A stretch of 64,000 bases of DNA, taken from NCBI RefSeq assembly GCF_003952385.1, contig NZ_CP034444.1, forward strand, positions 62,001 to 126,000. Reading direction: 5' to 3'. The position numbers and the translations under genes were made by a program. This document shows positions 28,962 through 36,899 of the stretch, in pieces; the first letter of the stretch is position 1, and each line of letters starts with the position of its first letter. Below the pieces are notes generated by a model. The model was not told where the DNA came from and did no database searches. It saw nothing but the letters and a program-made list of their open reading frames with translations. Source of the stretch: Mesorhizobium sp. M1D.F.Ca.ET.043.01.1.1. Lineage in GTDB: Bacteria > Pseudomonadota > Alphaproteobacteria > Rhizobiales > Rhizobiaceae.

Positions 28962-30464
28962 CTAGCCCTCGATGCCGAGCTTGGCCTTGACCAGCTCGTT
29001 GACCGCCTGCGGGTTCGCCTTGCCGCCGGTCGCCTTCATCACCTGGCCGACGAACCAGCCGGCCATGGTCGGCTTGGCACGCGCCTGCTCGACTTTGTCC
29101 GGATTGGCGGCGATGACCTCGTCGACCGCTTTCTCGATGGCGCCGGTATCGGTCACCTGCTTCATGCCGCGGCTTTCGACGAGCCGGCGCGGATCGCCGC
29201 CCTCGTTCCAGACGATCTCGAACAGATCCTTGCCGATCTTGCCGGAGATGGTGCCTTCCTTGATGAGATCAATGACGGCGCCGAGCTGATCGGGCGAAAC
29301 CGGAGCATTTTCAATATCTTTTCCGGCCTTGTTGAGAGCGCCCAACAGGTCATTGATGACCCAGTTGGCGGCGAGCTTACCGTCGCGTCCCGCCGCCACC
29401 TTCTCGAAATAGTCGGCGATCGGCTTTTCCGATACCAACACCGAGGCGTCATAGGTCGACAGCCCCAGCGAGCCGATCAGCCGAGCCTTCTTGTCGTCGG
29501 GCAGTTCCGGCAGATGCTGCGCCAAATCATCGACATAGGCCTGGTCGAATTCCAGCGGCAGAAGGTCGGGGTCCGGGAAGTAGCGGTAGTCATGCGCCTC
29601 TTCCTTGGAGCGCATCGAGCGCGTCTCGCCCTTGTTGGGATCGAAAAGACGGGTCTCCTGCTCGATCGCGCCACCGTCTTCCAGGATGGCGATCTGCCGG
29701 CGCGCCTCGGATTCGATAGCCTGTCCAATGAAGCGGATCGAGTTGACGTTCTTGATCTCGCAGCGGGTGCCGAAGGCCCCTCCGGGGCGGCGCACCGAGA
29801 CGTTGACGTCGGCGCGCAGCGAGCCTTCGTCCATGTTGCCGTCGCAGGTGCCGAGATAGCGCATGATGGTTCGCAGCTTGCTGACATAGGCCTTGGCCTC
29901 ATCGGCGGAGCGCATGTCGGGCTTGGAGACGATCTCCATCAGCGCCACGCCGGAGCGGTTGAGGTCGACATAGGACATGGTCGGGTGCTGGTCGTGCATC
30001 GACTTGCCGGCATCCTGCTCCAGATGCAGCCGCTCGATGCCGACCTCGATATCCTCGAACTCGCCCTGCCGGTCCGGCCCTACCGAAACGATCACTTTGC
30101 CCTCGCCGACGATCGGCTGCTTGTACTGCGAGATCTGGTAGCCCTGCGGCAGGTCCGGATAAAAGTAGTTCTTCCGGTCGAAGACGGACTTATGGTTGAT
30201 CGTGGCCTTCAGCCCGAGCCCGGTGCGGATCGCCTGCTTGACGCATTCCTCGTTGATCACCGGCAGCATGCCGGGCATCGCCGCGTCGACCAGGCTGACA
30301 TTCGCGTTGGGCGCGGCGCCGAACGAGGTCGAGGCGCCGGAGAAGAGCTTGGCCTCGGACGTCACTTGCGCATGCACTTCGAGCCCGATGATGATTTCCC
30401 AATCGCCGGTGGCGCCGGAGATCAGGCGTTTCGGATCGGGCGTGCGGGTATCGATGATGCTCAT
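28962..30464 (-). CDS. gatB: aspartyl/glutamyl-tRNA amidotransferase subunit B
   Basis: Part of GatCAB, which amidates misacylated Glu-tRNA-Gln and Asp-tRNA-Asn. The 500 residues begin near [24 protein letters not shown] and include [63 protein letters not shown] and a C-terminal GatB/YqeY domain (about 350-500). The ATG at 30464 begins [15 protein letters not shown]; the frame upstream of it lacks similarity. gatA and gatC are not in the window. Confidence 0.96.
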   Translation of the reverse strand: MSIIDTRTPDPKRLISGATGDWEIIIGLEVHAQVTSEAKLFSGASTSFGAAPNANVSLVDAAMPGMLPVINEECVKQAIRTGLGLKATINHKSVFDRKNYFYPDLPQGYQISQYKQPIVGEGKVIVSVGPDRQGEFEDIEVGIERLHLEQDAGKSMHDQHPTMSYVDLNRSGVALMEIVSKPDMRSADEAKAYVSKLRTIMRYLGTCDGNMDEGSLRADVNVSVRRPGGAFGTRCEIKNVNSIRFIGQAIESEARRQIAILEDGGAIEQETRLFDPNKGETRSMRSKEEAHDYRYFPDPDLLPLEFDQAYVDDLAQHLPELPDDKKARLIGSLGLSTYDASVLVSEKPIADYFEKVAAGRDGKLAANWVINDLLGALNKAGKDIENAPVSPDQLGAVIDLIKEGTISGKIGKDLFEIVWNEGGDPRRLVESRGMKQVTDTGAIEKAVDEVIAANPDKVEQARAKPTMAGWFVGQVMKATGGKANPQAVNELVKAKLGIEG

Positions 30465-30566
30465 GGTAGTCCAGATGATTGTTGTCCGGGTTCCCACGCT
30501 CTGACGGCGCAGGCTGTCAACCGTTCGCTAGATCAATCGGCTCGGGCTGGCAAGGGAGTCGTCGGT

Positions 30567-30580
30567 TTGACCGAGATCAA
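30567..30580 (+). promoter_or_regulatory. FNR/FixK-type box upstream of the DUF6455 gene
   Basis: The sequence TTGACCGAGATCAA matches the FNR/FixK consensus TTGA(C/T)-N4-(A/G)TCAA at all ten fixed positions. It ends 55 bases before the ATG at 30636, a suitable place for activation. It predicts control by oxygen-responsive FixK/FnrN regulators. Confidence 0.6.
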
Positions 30581-30635
30581 TGCGTGCGCCTGCTGTCTTG
30601 GCCGAGATTGCCACAAAAGCAGGAGTGGCGACGAT

Positions 30636-30905
30636 ATGAGCTTACTGGATTATCTGCTCTCAATCGACCTCAGGACCACGCTGATGGGCCGCATGATGCA
30701 GACGATGGGGGTCGATCGGCAACTGAAGACTGTTCCGGACCACATTGCCGTTATCAATCGAGCTGCCGACCGCTGCCGTTCATGCGGCCATCAGGCCGAA
30801 TGCTCGACCTGGCTCGACAGCCACGAACAAGCCGACGTCCCGCCGGATTATTGTCGGAACGCCGACCTGATCGCACGCCTGCGGCATGCAGCCGGCCTGC
30901 GCTAG
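30636..30905 (+). CDS. DUF6455 family cysteine-rich small protein
   Basis: An 89-residue cytosolic protein. Three to four cysteines are arranged as CRSCGHQAEC (about 48-57) and YCRNADLIARL (about 73-80), with CSTWLD between them. This pattern, with the helical N terminus (LLDYLLSIDLRTTLMGRMM), matches the DUF6455 family of alphaproteobacteria, whose function is unknown to me. The clustered cysteines suggest metal or redox sensing. AGGAGTGG precedes the ATG. The upstream FNR/FixK-type box suggests low-oxygen expression. Confidence 0.8.
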   Translation: MSLLDYLLSIDLRTTLMGRMMQTMGVDRQLKTVPDHIAVINRAADRCRSCGHQAECSTWLDSHEQADVPPDYCRNADLIARLRHAAGLR

Positions 30906-30931
30906 CCCGGCTGCGACCAGCGGAGGACCAG

Positions 30932-31363
30932 CTACGCAGTGGCGATGTAAGCCCTGATCTCCTCGGCCTCCCGCTCGACATCCTCGATGCGGCGCTTGAC
31001 CACGTCGCCGATCGACACGATGCCGTCGAGCATGCCGTCCTTTTCCACCGGCAGATGGCGGAAGCGACCCTTCGTCATGATCTCCATCACTTCGTTGACC
31101 GTGTGGCTTTCATTGCAGATCTTGACCTTGGGCGTCATGGCCGAACGCACGGGAATATCGAGCGCGGCCGCCCCTTCCCTGGCAAGCACCCGCACGATGT
31201 CGCGCTCCGAGAGAATGCCAACGATCTTGCGGTCGCCGTTGGTGATGACGAGAGCGCCGATCCGGTGATCCGTCAGTATCCGGATCGCTTCGCTCAGCTT
31301 TTCATTAGGCCCGAGCGTGAACACGTCATGGCCCTTGCTTTCAAGAATTGCCTTAACCGTCAT
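30932..31363 (-). CDS. CBS-pair domain protein
   Basis: A 143-residue protein made only of two CBS motifs (about 5-60 and 72-130), which as a pair bind adenosyl nucleotides and act as energy sensors. Visible marks are VFTLGPNEKLSEAIRILTDHRIGALVITNGDRKIVGILSERDIVR and the second copy SHTVNEVMEIMTKGRFRHLPVEKDGMLDGIVSIGDVVK. No effector domain is attached, so it probably works through a partner. It converges on the DUF6455 gene, 26 bases apart. Confidence 0.92.
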   Translation of the reverse strand: MTVKAILESKGHDVFTLGPNEKLSEAIRILTDHRIGALVITNGDRKIVGILSERDIVRVLAREGAAALDIPVRSAMTPKVKICNESHTVNEVMEIMTKGRFRHLPVEKDGMLDGIVSIGDVVKRRIEDVEREAEEIRAYIATA

Positions 31364-31437
31364 GGCGTCCTCCTCAGCCTTGCCTGCCGGCTCGTGCCAA
31401 ACCGGCTAGCCCAGCGCCCACGGGAAGACGCCGGGTG

Positions 31438-31526
31438 ACTTAAAGCGCGCAGCGGCGCGCTTTAAGTCCTTGTTTTGATGCATCTCGCTCTCCCAAAACC
31501 GCTTCGCAGTTTTGGGCGACATGCAT
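31438..31526. repeat. RIME-like mosaic repeat, copy 1
   Basis: Two palindromes in tandem. The first is a 13-bp perfect stem (31438-31450 with 31455-31467, core AAAGCGCGC). The second has ATGCAT (478-483 and 521-526 of the 31 kb) around CCCAAAAC/GTTTTGGG (31492-31499 and 31509-31516). It is the same orientation as copy 4. Confidence 0.75.
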
Positions 31527-31574
31527 GGCAACATCGTGCGCCGTGATTGGTTGCATTTCAAGTGCGCCGCAGCG

Positions 31575-32312
31575 TTACTCGGACCGCTGTGGGCGATCGA
31601 AAAAACGCAGGCCGAAGAAGCCGGCGACGAAGCCGCCGATATGGGCTTCCCAGGCGATCTGTCCGTCGATGCCCGGCGCAAGGCCGAGCAGGCCCGTGGC
31701 GAGGTTGATCACCATCCAGACGCCGAGGAACGTCATTACGCCGCGCAGGCGCAGCACAATTGCGATCGGCAGCGGCTCGCCGGCGAAGGCCGCGCTGCCG
31801 GATGAGCGGTCGATGCGGAAACCGTAACGCGCCGCAGCCCCCATCATGCCCGAGATCGCGCCCGAAGCGCCGACCAGCGGCATCTCGCCATAGGGGTGCA
31901 TTGCCCAGAATAGCGCGACCGATGCCAGCCCGGTCGCGGCATAGAACACCCCGAATCGGGTCGCGCCAAGACGATTGGCAAGCGGTGAGCCGAAAGCGGC
32001 AAGCCAGACCATGTTGATGGCAATATGGGCGACACTCCCATGCATGAAGGCATAGGTGAAGGGGCGCGTGAACAGGAACCAGTCGAAGCCATACTGGCCG
32101 GTATAGAGCACCGGAATGAAGGCGCCGTCATAGAGCAGCGTCATTTGCTGGTCGTCGTTCAGCACATATTGCTGCAGCAGGAAGACGACCGCGCAGATCC
32201 CGATCACCGCCAGCACCACCGGCGGCAGGTTGAATACCGGCTCGCGGCGCGGCCCCGGCGCCTCTTCGCCTGGCTGCGGTTGGGGTTCACTCGGGCTAAC
32301 CGGTTCGCTCAT
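31575..32312 (-). CDS. rhomboid family intramembrane serine protease
   Basis: A 245-residue polytopic inner-membrane protease. After a Pro/Glu-rich cytosolic N-terminal segment (1-30) there are about six transmembrane helices. The catalytic serine is in VGASGAISGMMG (about 140) and the histidine in HIGGFVAGFFGLR (about 224). The HGSVAHIAINMVWL segment before them carries the conserved His and Asn of the family. Substrates are unknown. The ATG at 32312 starts MSEPVSPSEP; the frame extends upstream but that part overlaps a candidate RNA region. Confidence 0.92.
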   Translation of the reverse strand: MSEPVSPSEPQPQPGEEAPGPRREPVFNLPPVVLAVIGICAVVFLLQQYVLNDDQQMTLLYDGAFIPVLYTGQYGFDWFLFTRPFTYAFMHGSVAHIAINMVWLAAFGSPLANRLGATRFGVFYAATGLASVALFWAMHPYGEMPLVGASGAISGMMGAAARYGFRIDRSSGSAAFAGEPLPIAIVLRLRGVMTFLGVWMVINLATGLLGLAPGIDGQIAWEAHIGGFVAGFFGLRFFDRPQRSE

Positions 32313-32429
32313 GCGCCCCTTGCTGCTGGCTGGGAGACTCAATTTTCGGCCGAGCATGTAGTTCACGCGCGATCGAATCACAAACCGCGAATCGCCACAG
32401 CCCGAATCGGATAGGTGCGAATCAAAAAG

Positions 32430-32570
32430 AAAGCCGTCCAAGGTTCCCCTTGGACGGCCGGTCGGGTCCCCTGCCCCCCGTAAACCTGACTGAAAGTGCT
32501 GCCGATCGTTGCGAAACGACCGTTTTGGAGTGGTTTTCGATGTGCCACAGGCCCTGCCGGCGCGCAATGT
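32430..32570 (-). ncRNA. candidate trans-acting small RNA (5' end uncertain)
   Basis: The 405-base gap between the rhomboid gene and the PAS gene has no open frame of note. On the minus strand it ends in a strong intrinsic terminator: GCCGTCCAAGG, loop GGAA, CCTTGGACGGC (32458-32433), then TTTCTTTTT. No minus-strand gene lies upstream, because the PAS gene at 32719 reads away. A G-rich stretch (GGGGGGCAGGGG) precedes the stem. The layout is typical of a stand-alone small RNA. No clear promoter was found, so the 5' end is a guess. Confidence 0.38.
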
Positions 32571-32718
32571 AAACCACTTGTTAACCTTAACGACCCCGAC
32601 CCGTGAACAAACGTTAACGATGCTGGCACGCATCCTGCTCCGCACCGCATGAAGGTCATCGGAGGGCGCCCTGTCTGTCCGCCGATGGGACAGCAAAAAG
32701 ACAGATTGCCGGAGCGGA

Positions 32719-33363
32719 ATGGAAATGAATCAGATCGGATCAATCACGCTGTTCCAATATTGGAACCAGCTGCGTGATGGCCGCCCTGCCCCGAAGCGCT
32801 CGGAAGTCGAGCCGGCGGACATCAAATCTCTCTTGGCGGACACGTTCATCCTGGAGCGCGACACACGCGGAGAAGCCGTTTTCCGCCTGGCGGGCACCAG
32901 GCTCTGCGCCTATTACGGCCGCGAGCTCAAGGGGTTCTCCTTCCCCTCGCTCTGGCGCGAGAAGGACCAGCGGCTGATGTCGCGGCTCATCCACGGCGTC
33001 TTCGACCAGAAATCGGTGTTGCTTCTGACCTATGAAGGCTTCAGCCGTAGCGGCCGTTCCAACAAGTTCGAGCTGCTCGCGCTGCCGCTCGATGGCGGCG
33101 TCGAGAACCCTCGCTGCCTCGGCATCGTCAGTGCAGTGGATAAACCGTTCTGGCTCGGTGCCGACGCGCTCGCCGATGCGCTGATCGACGCGATCCGGGT
33201 CATCGATCCCGAGAAGGAACCAATGTTCTTGAAAAACCGGCCCGCGATCGATGTTCCGTCGCTCGTGCCGACGGAGTTCGACGCGCCTGATACCATCTCG
33301 GCGCTCGGCCGCGCGCGGCGTATCCGGCATCTCGTCGTCTTCGACGGCGGGCGCAACGAGTAG
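32719..33363 (+). CDS. PAS domain protein (PAS_5/DUF1457 type)
   Basis: A 214-residue soluble sensor-like protein. The PAS fold spans about residues 10-140: LFQYWNQLRDGRPAPKRSEVEPADIKSLLADTFIL, FRLAGTRLCAYYGRELKGFSF, LLTYEGFSRSGRSNKFELLALPL. This opening is characteristic of the PAS_5 (formerly DUF1457) family of alphaproteobacteria, some members of which act in cell-cycle control. No kinase or output domain is attached. The region upstream holds several TTAAC half-sites (32579-32620) that resemble CtrA motifs. A terminator candidate follows at 33372. Confidence 0.88.
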   Translation: MEMNQIGSITLFQYWNQLRDGRPAPKRSEVEPADIKSLLADTFILERDTRGEAVFRLAGTRLCAYYGRELKGFSFPSLWREKDQRLMSRLIHGVFDQKSVLLLTYEGFSRSGRSNKFELLALPLDGGVENPRCLGIVSAVDKPFWLGADALADALIDAIRVIDPEKEPMFLKNRPAIDVPSLVPTEFDAPDTISALGRARRIRHLVVFDGGRNE

Positions 33364-33371
33364 GACGGATC

Positions 33372-33407
33372 GCGAGGCCTATCTACCCCTGATCGGCCGC
33401 GCTTTTT
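33372..33407 (+). terminator. probable terminator after the PAS gene
   Basis: GCGAGGCC (33372-33379) pairs with GGCCGCGC (33395-33402) with one mismatch, followed by TTTTT. It is imperfect but well placed. Confidence 0.5.
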
Positions 33408-33494
33408 GCGGTGTTCGAGCGTCCGGTCTCCCAGCCATTTGAGGCCGGCTTTTTCCCCTTTTTTAACCTCCTTTGCTGTAGCTTTTCCGGTGAA

Positions 33495-33518
33495 ATTCCT
33501 CGCATCGTCGCGAGGAAT
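33495..33518 (+). promoter_or_regulatory. perfect hairpin in the PilZ gene leader
   Basis: ATTCCTCGC (33495-33503), a 6-base loop and GCGAGGAAT (33510-33518) form a 9-bp stem. It ends 22 bases before the ATG. It could be an operator or an RNA element; no T-run follows, so it is not a terminator. Confidence 0.45.
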
Positions 33519-33540
33519 GCCAACGGGGTGTAGGCAAGTC

Positions 33541-34158
33541 ATGAGGTCAGCGGCGGCAGACTACGCGCCGTCCCGCGTGGAGCGGCGCAATTTTCAGCGT
33601 GTCCGGGTGAAAATCTACGGACGCTTTATGCTGGAGGACCGCACAGAGCATTCGTGCCAGGTGATCGACATGTCGCCCGGCAACGTCGCCTTGCGCACCG
33701 AACGCATCGGCATGCCGGGCGAGAAGGTCATTGCCTATATCGACCATATCGGTCGCATCGAAGGCATCGTGACGCGGACCTCGCAGGACGGTTTTGCTAT
33801 GACCGTCATCGCTTCGGACCGCAAGAAGGACAAGCTCGCCGCGCAGCTCACCTGGCTCGCCAACAAGCATGAGTTGGATCTGCCGGAAGACCGGCGCCAT
33901 GAGCGCGTCGCGCCGCGCAATCCGATGAGCGTGCTGCAGCTCACCGACGGGCGCCAGTACCAATGCCGCATCATCGACCTGTCGCTCTCAGGCGCAGCGA
34001 TCGAGATCGACGTCAAGCCGGCAATCGGCGTGCAGGTGATGCTTGGAACAATGCGCGGCCAGGTAGTGCGTCACTTCGAGGACGGCGTCGCCATCGAATT
34101 CGCCGTCATCCAGCGGCCGGAGACACTGGACTCGGAATTCAACGCGCCGAGATCCTGA
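33541..34158 (+). CDS. tandem PilZ-domain protein
   Basis: A 205-residue soluble protein with two PilZ-like domains, the known receptors for cyclic di-GMP. The first opens with ERRNFQRVRVKIYGRFML and DMSPGNVALRT (about 12-45); the second with DRRHERVAPRNPMSVLQL and DLSLSGAAIEI (about 118-160). Both have RxxxR-like and (D/N)xSxxG motifs, though the first has D-M-S-P-G-N, so one site may be altered. No other domain is present. It has its own leader hairpin and terminator. Confidence 0.9.
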   Translation: MRSAAADYAPSRVERRNFQRVRVKIYGRFMLEDRTEHSCQVIDMSPGNVALRTERIGMPGEKVIAYIDHIGRIEGIVTRTSQDGFAMTVIASDRKKDKLAAQLTWLANKHELDLPEDRRHERVAPRNPMSVLQLTDGRQYQCRIIDLSLSGAAIEIDVKPAIGVQVMLGTMRGQVVRHFEDGVAIEFAVIQRPETLDSEFNAPRS

Positions 34159-34183
34159 TCGCTGCTGAACTCAAGCATGCATC

Positions 34184-34211
34184 AAACCGGCCGCCAGCGG
34201 CCGGTTTTTTG
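34184..34211 (+). terminator. intrinsic terminator of the PilZ gene
   Basis: AACCGGCCGC (34185-34194) and GCGGCCGGTT (34197-34206) form the stem, followed by TTTTTTG. Confidence 0.85.
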
Positions 34212-34391
34212 TTGGGCGCTCCGGTGCCCTTCCGCGGCCACACGGCCGAGCAAAATCTCAACGATCCGAAATCGAGATAGTTCAAATTTTATATTTATTC
34301 TACGGGCGTTTTACTCAATATCTACTTCGGGTTTTTGCGTCAAATAAATCCCAACGTGGCACAGTCTCTCGCAAACGGGGAGACTACCATA

Positions 34392-34997
34392 ATGAAAATG
34401 ACGAGGGGCAAGCTGTTGCTATTGGCAATGGCGATGCAGCTTTTCGCCTGGGGCACGGCAAGCGCTGGACCGGTGTTCATGCATACGGGTGGCCGCACCA
34501 CCCAGCCGGTCGGTCACTATGAATTCTGTCAGCGTATTCCGGTCGAATGCAACGAGAAGACCCCGAAGGGAACGCCGGTCGACCTGACCCGCAAGCTGTG
34601 GGCGACGATCATCAACGTCAACAATTCGGTGAACACCCGCGTCAAGCCGCGCACCGACATGGAGATCTACGGGGTCGAGGAACACTGGGCCTATCCCGGC
34701 AACGGCTATGGCGACTGCGAGGACTATGCGCTGGAGAAGCGCCGCCAACTGATGGCCGTGGGCGTCCCCGCCGGCGACCTCTTGATGACGGTCGTGCGGC
34801 AGCCGAACGGCGACGGCCACGCGGTGCTGACAGTGCGCACCAGCCTCGGCGAATTCATCCTCGACAACCTCGAGCCGAAAGTGCTCGCCTGGAACGACAC
34901 GGTCTACACCTACCTCAAACGTCAATCGACCGAGAATTCAGGCGTTTGGGTTTCGATCAGCGACGGCCGCGAGGACGCCGTCGCCAGCGTCCGCTAG
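34392..34997 (+). CDS. transglutaminase-like cysteine peptidase (BTLCP/LapG-like)
   Basis: A 201-residue exported protein. A signal peptide (LLLLAMAMQLFAWGTASAG, about 7-25) is followed by the bacterial transglutaminase-like cysteine proteinase fold with the triad Cys in YGDCEDYAL (about 114), His in DGHAVLTV (about 140) and Asp in FILDNLEP (about 155). The family includes LapG, a periplasmic protease that releases adhesins when cyclic di-GMP falls; the nearby PilZ protein is suggestive, but no LapD or LapA is in the window. GGGGAG lies upstream of the ATG. Confidence 0.9.
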   Translation: MKMTRGKLLLLAMAMQLFAWGTASAGPVFMHTGGRTTQPVGHYEFCQRIPVECNEKTPKGTPVDLTRKLWATIINVNNSVNTRVKPRTDMEIYGVEEHWAYPGNGYGDCEDYALEKRRQLMAVGVPAGDLLMTVVRQPNGDGHAVLTVRTSLGEFILDNLEPKVLAWNDTVYTYLKRQSTENSGVWVSISDGREDAVASVR

Positions 34998-35006
34998 GAC
35001 GCCGAT

Positions 35007-35091
35007 GCATGTCGCCCAAAAGTGCGCAGCGGTTTTGGGGCAACGACATGCACAAAGAGATTAAGCACGTCGCATTCATGCGAGGTGCTTA
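35007..35091. repeat. RIME-like mosaic repeat, copy 2
   Basis: GCATGTCG (35007-35014) and CGACATGC (35044-35051) enclose CCCAAAA (35015-35021) and TTTTGGG (35033-35039). A second stem follows: TAAGCAC-G-TCGCAT (35062-35075) with ATGCGA-G-GTGCTTA (35078-35091), 13 of 14 positions paired. It is in the reverse orientation to copies 1 and 4. Confidence 0.75.
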
Positions 35092-35099
35092 GGGAAAAG

Positions 35100-35143
35100 C
35101 CCGGTCGAGTCCCCACCCTCCCCGTCCCCAACGACCGGGTTTT
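35100..35143 (+). terminator. probable terminator after the BTLCP gene and its repeat
   Basis: CCCGGTCG (35100-35107) and CGACCGGG (35132-35139) pair and are followed by TTTT. A separate 11-bp stem without a T-run follows at 35145-35173 (GGAGCCGGCCC with GGGCCGGCTCC). Confidence 0.55.
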
Positions 35144-35229
35144 AGGAGCCGGCCCTGTCCCCGGGCCGGCTCCGCCATTTTCGCCTTCGCTCTGTCAGGC
35201 CTTTCCGGTCGTGGCGGAATGGGCGCAAT

Positions 35230-35805
35230 ATGGCTGTCCATTTCCGATGGAAGGCGATGCTGGAAATCGCTGACGACCGCTGCGAGCGCGCCAAGCTCTT
35301 CAAGGCCATCGACGATGCCTTCAAGGCGGGCGACCTCGAGGCTCTTGGCAAGGCGCTCGGCGGCTCGGCGCGCTGTTTCGACGAGAGGATGCCCTTCGAG
35401 CTCGGCCTCGGCCATCCGCTGGAATACGCCATCTATTGGAGCCCGTTGGCCTTTATCTCGACGCTGCTCGATGCCGGCTCGAACCCGAACTACGAGGACC
35501 ACGCCGGATTTCCTTCCTTGATCGCGGCGCTGTCGGCCGAGCGGCCGGACAGGCTGGAGATCGTCAGGATCCTGATCGAGCATGGCGCAGATCCGAACAT
35601 GCGCGGCGTCAATGACTGGACGCCTCTCCACTATGCCGTGGCGCAGCGCGACGCGCAGGCGATCCGCCTGCTGCTGGCATCCGGCGCGGATCCGACGCTC
35701 AGAACGCGCATCGATGATTACGGGACCGCGCTCGAAGGTGCGGACCAGGCCGGCTTCGAAGCGGGAGTGTTGCTGTTGCGCGAGGCGATGTCCCGGAGCG
35801 GATAA
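35230..35805 (+). CDS. ankyrin-repeat protein
   Basis: A 191-residue protein with about four ankyrin-like repeats (about 50-180). The best are HPLEYAIYWSPLAFISTLLDAGSNPNYEDHAGFPSL, DRLEIVRILIEHGADPNMRGVNDWTPLHYAVAQ and DAQAIRLLLASGADPTLRT. No signal peptide or transmembrane segment is seen, so it should bind another cytosolic protein. Start choice is uncertain: an ATG at 35257 also fits, and neither has a strong ribosome binding site. Function is unknown. Confidence 0.85.
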   Translation: MAVHFRWKAMLEIADDRCERAKLFKAIDDAFKAGDLEALGKALGGSARCFDERMPFELGLGHPLEYAIYWSPLAFISTLLDAGSNPNYEDHAGFPSLIAALSAERPDRLEIVRILIEHGADPNMRGVNDWTPLHYAVAQRDAQAIRLLLASGADPTLRTRIDDYGTALEGADQAGFEAGVLLLREAMSRSG

Positions 35806-35839
35806 GCCGATGGCAAGCCGTCGCGGGGAACGCAAGCTC

Positions 35840-36367
35840 TCAGGCGTTCTTCAATCCGGCCTTGAAACGTCTGCCGTTGGCGACATAGTGCGCGGCCGAG
35901 ACGCGCAGCCTCTCGATCGCCGCATCGTCCAGCACCCTTATCACCTTGGCGGGCGAGCCGACGATCAGGGAATTGTCCGGAAAGACCTTGTTTTCCGTCA
36001 CCAGGGCGCCGGCGCCGACCAGGGAATTCTTGCCGATCTTCGCTCCGTTGAGCACGACGGCGCCCATTCCGATCAGGCTGTTGTCGTCGACGGTGCAGCC
36101 ATGCAGCAACGCGCGATGACCGATCGTGCAGCCTTCGCCGATCGTCAACGGAAAGCCCGGATCGGTGTGCATGACCGTATGTTCCTGCACGTTGGTATCG
36201 GCACCGATCGTGATCGGCTCGCCGTCGCCGCGGATGACGACGCCGAACCAGAAACCGGCGTTGCGGCCTATCCTGATATCGCCGATCAGTGTTGCGTCGG
36301 GCGCCACCCAGTTGGTTTCCGCATCCTCGAACCGAGGCGCTTTCCCATCGATCGTGTAGATCGGCAT
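35840..36367 (-). CDS. gamma-carbonic anhydrase family protein
   Basis: A 175-residue trimeric left-handed beta-helix protein. Hexapeptide repeats run from about 15 to 130 (WVAPDATLIGDIRIGRNAGFWFGVVIRGD). The three zinc-binding histidines are visible in EHTVMHTD (about 62-66) and IGHRALLHGC (about 83-88). Members hydrate CO2 or are inactive relatives (YrdA/PaaY type), and some associate with complex I in mitochondria. No close operon partner is seen. Confidence 0.9.
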   Translation of the reverse strand: MPIYTIDGKAPRFEDAETNWVAPDATLIGDIRIGRNAGFWFGVVIRGDGEPITIGADTNVQEHTVMHTDPGFPLTIGEGCTIGHRALLHGCTVDDNSLIGMGAVVLNGAKIGKNSLVGAGALVTENKVFPDNSLIVGSPAKVIRVLDDAAIERLRVSAAHYVANGRRFKAGLKNA

Positions 36368-36410
36368 TCTTGTCTCCGATTCGTCTCAAGCCGAGAACTC
36401 GGCAGAGCCT

Positions 36411-36461
36411 AAAGCATGTCTCCCGAAAGTGTGCAGCGGTTTCGGGACAAAGACATGCTTA
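36411..36461. repeat. RIME-like mosaic repeat, copy 3 (single palindrome)
   Basis: AAGCATGTCT (36412-36421) and AGACATGCTT (36451-36460) enclose CCCGAAA (36422-36428) and TTTCGGG (36440-36446). The inner arm has G:C changes on both sides relative to the CCCAAAA of copies 1, 2 and 4, so pairing is preserved. Confidence 0.7.
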
Positions 36462-36464
36462 AAA

Positions 36465-36791
36465 TCAGACATAAAGACCGGCCACCCAGGAGGCAATGGT
36501 GATCAGCACGACGCCGAGCGCCAACGCCCAGGCCACGGCAGTGCAGCCGCACGAAAGCAGCGCCAGCGTGCCAATGCGCCCCTCGCGCCGGGCAGCCAGC
36601 GCATCATTGGCGAGCATGAACGGGCCGGCGCAGGCGGTCGCCGCGAGCGAGCGCACGATATGGGCAGGCGACACATAGGGCTCGGCGAAGGCCAGCCGGC
36701 GGCCGCAGAGGATTTCCATCGCCGAACCAGCGAGGCCGCAAGCCGTCAGGCCGACCGCAAAAGCGTAGAGAGGGAGCAACATCGGATCCAT
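36465..36791 (-). CDS. small membrane protein of unknown function
   Basis: A 108-residue protein with about three hydrophobic segments (LLPLYAFAVGLTACGLAGSAM near the start, SLAATACAGPFMLANDALA in the middle, LALLSCGCTAVAWALALGVVLITIASWVAGLYV at the end). The pattern recalls a short membrane protein family (I think DUF6949) of Rhizobiales, without a known role. ATG 36791 starts at MDPMLLPLYAF. Its end abuts repeat copy 3. It is divergent from the gene at 36900. Confidence 0.65.
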   Translation of the reverse strand: MDPMLLPLYAFAVGLTACGLAGSAMEILCGRRLAFAEPYVSPAHIVRSLAATACAGPFMLANDALAARREGRIGTLALLSCGCTAVAWALALGVVLITIASWVAGLYV

Positions 36792-36899
36792 CTTTACCAA
36801 CCGTTTACCATGAGACCGCACAGTCGTGCCATCGCGCTGCAAGAGCCATGCCGCGCGCGCTGTGCCACCTGAGGACAGGTGAACGGATCGGGGACCGCG

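Noticed and set aside
34358..34380. A sigma-54-like sequence (TGGCAC near 34364) before the BTLCP gene
   Set aside because: The distance between the GG and GC elements is 11 instead of 10, and the second element is CTCGC rather than TTGC.
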